Positions 31,286-33,531 of a DNA stretch of 33,531 nt are shown piece after piece. The stretch's first letter is position 1, and every line of letters starts with the position of its first letter. A program made the translations under genes and the position numbers. Under the pieces are notes generated by a model. The model worked only from the letters and a program-made list of their open reading frames with translations, ran no database searches and had not been told where the DNA came from. This DNA is from an uncultured Bacteroidota bacterium. Lineage in GTDB: Bacteria; Bacteroidota; Bacteroidia; UBA4408. Location: contig CAIMGI010000101.1 in assembly GCA_903840505.1 (NCBI GenBank), positions 1 to 33,531 on the forward strand, in the 5' to 3' direction.

Positions 31286-33531
31286 ATGAAAATTTTAACA
31301 TCAGCAATCCTCTTCTTGGGTATGCCTTTTATTGCCAATGCGCAATTTTCAATTAGTGGACAAATTACGACACAAAAAGATGGAAGTATTATTTATGGCG
31401 CTGTGGTTGCTGTCGCTAATTCATACAGTGCTGTTCAAAGCAACAGCTATGGAATTTATAAAATAAATAAGCTAAAACCCGGAACATATATCTTGTCAAT
31501 TACTATGCTCGGTTATCAAAAGCAAATTGATACGGTGCAAGTAAATGCCGATGTAGTTAAGGACATACAACTAGCGCCTAATCTGTATATGATGGATGAG
31601 GTACAAGTAAAAGCTACCCGTGCTGGAGATAAAAGTGGGATTGCTAATTCTAAAATAACAAAGGAAGATTTGGAAAAGCAAAACTTAGGTCAGGATCTTC
31701 CTTATTTATTGAATTTAACACCTTCTTTGGTTGTAACTTCCGATGCGGGTGCGGGTGTAGGATATACAGGTTTTCGAATTCGTGGAAGCGATGCTTCTCG
31801 CGTAAATGTTACCATTAATGGTGTGCCGATTAATGATGCCGAATCGCAAGGAACCTATTGGGTAGATATGCCCGATATTGTTTCGTCAGTGGATAATATA
31901 CAAATACAACGCGGAGTGGGAACTTCTACCAACGGAGCAGGAGCTTTCGGAGGTAGTGTGAATGTGCAAACGACTACATTGAATGCAAAACCCTATGCCA
32001 CTTTTGCGAATTCATATGGCTCATTTAATACCTTAAAAAATACCATCAATTTGGGAACAGGGTTGTTGAACGATAAGTTTACTGTAGATGCACGCTTGTC
32101 GCGAATAAGCTCTGATGGCTATATGCAAAGAGCCTCATCAAATTTGCATTCCTATTATTTGGCAGGAGCGTATTATGGTAAATCTACCATCGTAAAATTA
32201 ATAACGTTTAGTGGTAGCGAAAAAACATACCAAGCTTGGTATGGGGTTTTTCAGGATTCATTAAAAAGCAACCGAACCTTTAATCCGGCCGGAATGTATT
32301 ATGATGCTATCGGAAATATAAAATATTACGATAACCAAACCGATAATTACAAACAAGATTATTATCAGCTTCATTTTTCACAACGCTTGAACGATAAATT
32401 ATACTTTAATACTGCACTTCATTATACCAAGGGAAAAGGATATTATGAGGAATATAAGCAAGGCGCTGCATTTTCTGATTATGGCTTGTCTGATCCTATA
32501 ATAGGTGCAGATACTATTTTGGCTACTGATTTGGTAAGAAGAAAATGGTTGAACAATGATTTTTATGGAGCAACCTACTCCTTTAATTATACAAATAAAA
32601 GAACCGAAATTACATTGGGCGGTGCGGCAAATCAATATTATGGTTTGCACTATGGCGAAATTATTTGGGCACAGTATTCCACCAACATTCAAAAGGAGCA
32701 AGAGTATTACCGAGATTATGGTTTAAAGAATGACATCAATAATTTTTTGAAAATTTCCTATTCACTTACTTCTAAATTAACGCTGTATGGCGACTTGCAA
32801 TACCGCTCGGTGAATTATTCATTTAAAGGGTTTAACGATAGTTTAGTGTCTACACGGCAGAAAGCGAATTTGGACTTTTTTAATCCTAAAGCTGCCATTA
32901 ATTACGATATTGCTTCAAACAAAAAAATTTATTTTTCTTATGGCATTGGCAATAAAGAACCTTCACGCGATGATTATGTGCAATCCTCGCCTACAACTCG
33001 TCCTCGTCCGGAACATTTAACGGATTATGAATTGGGTTATAAGCAGCAAAACAAGAAAATTGCTTTTGGTGTGAATGCCTATTATATGGATTATAAAGAT
33101 CAGTTGGTACTTACCGGAGAAATTAACGATGTGGGTGCATACAACAGAGCCAATGTAAGTAAAAGTTACAGAACAGGAATAGAAGTGGAGTTTGCGGCAC
33201 GAATTATAAAACAGCTTACCTGGAATGCCAATGTTACCTACAGTAAAAATAAAATTGAAGAATTTACTGAGTACATTGATGATTATGATAATGGTATACA
33301 AATTGCCACTGTTCACCAAAACAAAGATATTGCTTTTTCTCCTTCTATAATTGCAGGAAGTGAAATGGTATTTGTACCGTTTAAAAATTTCTCCATTGCA
33401 TTTTTAACAAAATATGTAGGCATACAGTATTTGGATAATACTTCGGATGCAACTCGCTCACTTGACCCATATTTGGTAAACGATGTGCGACTGTCATATA
33501 GTATAAAGAGTAAACTATTTAAAGAGATTGC
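31286..33531 (+). CDS. TonB-dependent outer-membrane receptor, probable thiamin uptake (cut by window edge)
   Basis: An open frame of 748 codons reaching the window end, missed by the ORF track because it lacks a stop. Signal peptide MKILTSAILFLGMPFIANAQ; a carboxypeptidase-D-like regulatory domain at about 22-105 (FSISGQITTQKDGSIIYGAVV ... GTYILSITMLGYQ); a plug domain with YTGFRIRGSDASRVNVTINGVPINDAESQG and IQIQRGVGTSTNGAGAFGGSV; then the 22-strand-type barrel, still continuing at the last base. The TPP riboswitch directly upstream strongly suggests that it imports thiamin or a precursor across the outer membrane, using TonB energy. TPP-controlled receptors of this kind are known in Bacteroides. 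The C-terminus and any inner-membrane partner gene lie beyond the window. Confidence 0.93.
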   Translation, partial: MKILTSAILFLGMPFIANAQFSISGQITTQKDGSIIYGAVVAVANSYSAVQSNSYGIYKINKLKPGTYILSITMLGYQKQIDTVQVNADVVKDIQLAPNLYMMDEVQVKATRAGDKSGIANSKITKEDLEKQNLGQDLPYLLNLTPSLVVTSDAGAGVGYTGFRIRGSDASRVNVTINGVPINDAESQGTYWVDMPDIVSSVDNIQIQRGVGTSTNGAGAFGGSVNVQTTTLNAKPYATFANSYGSFNTLKNTINLGTGLLNDKFTVDARLSRISSDGYMQRASSNLHSYYLAGAYYGKSTIVKLITFSGSEKTYQAWYGVFQDSLKSNRTFNPAGMYYDAIGNIKYYDNQTDNYKQDYYQLHFSQRLNDKLYFNTALHYTKGKGYYEEYKQGAAFSDYGLSDPIIGADTILATDLVRRKWLNNDFYGATYSFNYTNKRTEITLGGAANQYYGLHYGEIIWAQYSTNIQKEQEYYRDYGLKNDINNFLKISYSLTSKLTLYGDLQYRSVNYSFKGFNDSLVSTRQKANLDFFNPKAAINYDIASNKKIYFSYGIGNKEPSRDDYVQSSPTTRPRPEHLTDYELGYKQQNKKIAFGVNAYYMDYKDQLVLTGEINDVGAYNRANVSKSYRTGIEVEFAARIIKQLTWNANVTYSKNKIEEFTEYIDDYDNGIQIATVHQNKDIAFSPSIIAGSEMVFVPFKNFSIAFLTKYVGIQYLDNTSDATRSLDPYLVNDVRLSYSIKSKLFKEI

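Noticed and set aside
1-33531. CRISPR array, insertion sequence, tRNA or rRNA
   Set aside because: No spaced direct repeats, transposase-like frames, or tRNA/rRNA-like sequence were recognised on reading; short tRNAs cannot be excluded without a covariance search.

Overview
The window is chromosomal DNA from an AT-rich Bacteroidota. Evidence for this: four secreted proteins with type IX secretion (T9SS) C-terminal sorting domains; two candidate complete -33/-7 promoters (TTTG-N18-20-TAnnTTTG) and several isolated -7 boxes; paired OmpH/Skp genes beside bamA; an IPExxxVDY-family gene behind rnc; and a TonB-dependent receptor with a carboxypeptidase-D-like N-terminal domain. The order (Flavobacteriales, Chitinophagales or other) cannot be fixed by eye. 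TGA is used as a normal stop here.

Layout. 1-244 is the 5' end of dnaG (minus). 320-1913 is an ECF sigma factor with a one-membrane-span anti-sigma-like partner. 1994-5533 is a tight minus-strand block ruvB-dxr-rseP. 5658-7121 is a T9SS cargo protein with a propeller-like body. 7190-13430 is the conserved envelope block, read on the minus strand as DUF6089 barrel-uppS-bamA-ompH-ompH, then a strong hairpin terminator, then murI. From 13584 the plus strand carries a GH3-family acyl-adenylating enzyme, a LysE-type exporter, an iodotyrosine-deiodinase-like flavoprotein, the fatty-acid block acpP-fabF-rnc-IPExxxVDY, and a peptidoglycan glycosyltransferase with a very large N-terminal region.

21263-28175 (minus) is accessory: a multi-span membrane protein of unknown role, a small T9SS cargo, a GNAT acetyltransferase broken by one TGA, a YiaA-type membrane protein, and a large PNGase F-family secreted glycosidase whose catalytic domain appears split by a LamG-like insert. 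On the plus strand follow a 113-bp frameshifted remnant of an SDR gene, a T9SS matrixin-like metalloprotease, ywbE, an Asn/Gln-rich secreted protein, a heptamer tandem repeat, and a TPP riboswitch controlling a TonB-dependent receptor that runs off the window. The ORF track misses this receptor because it has no stop inside the window.

Most notable points. (1) The same ECF-type promoter pattern, TGTAAC-N17-CGTC, precedes both the ECF sigma gene and uppS-bamA-ompH-ompH, suggesting an envelope-stress circuit that resembles sigma-E control of bamA/skp in Proteobacteria. (2) The nitroreductase-fold gene keeps the Glu/Tyr/Lys set that binds halotyrosine in iodotyrosine deiodinase. (3) The PNGase F-like protein has a roughly 480-residue expansion between two catalytic motifs. 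(4) The GT51 gene has about 430 extra residues ahead of its catalytic domain. I found no CRISPR array, insertion sequence, tRNA or rRNA.
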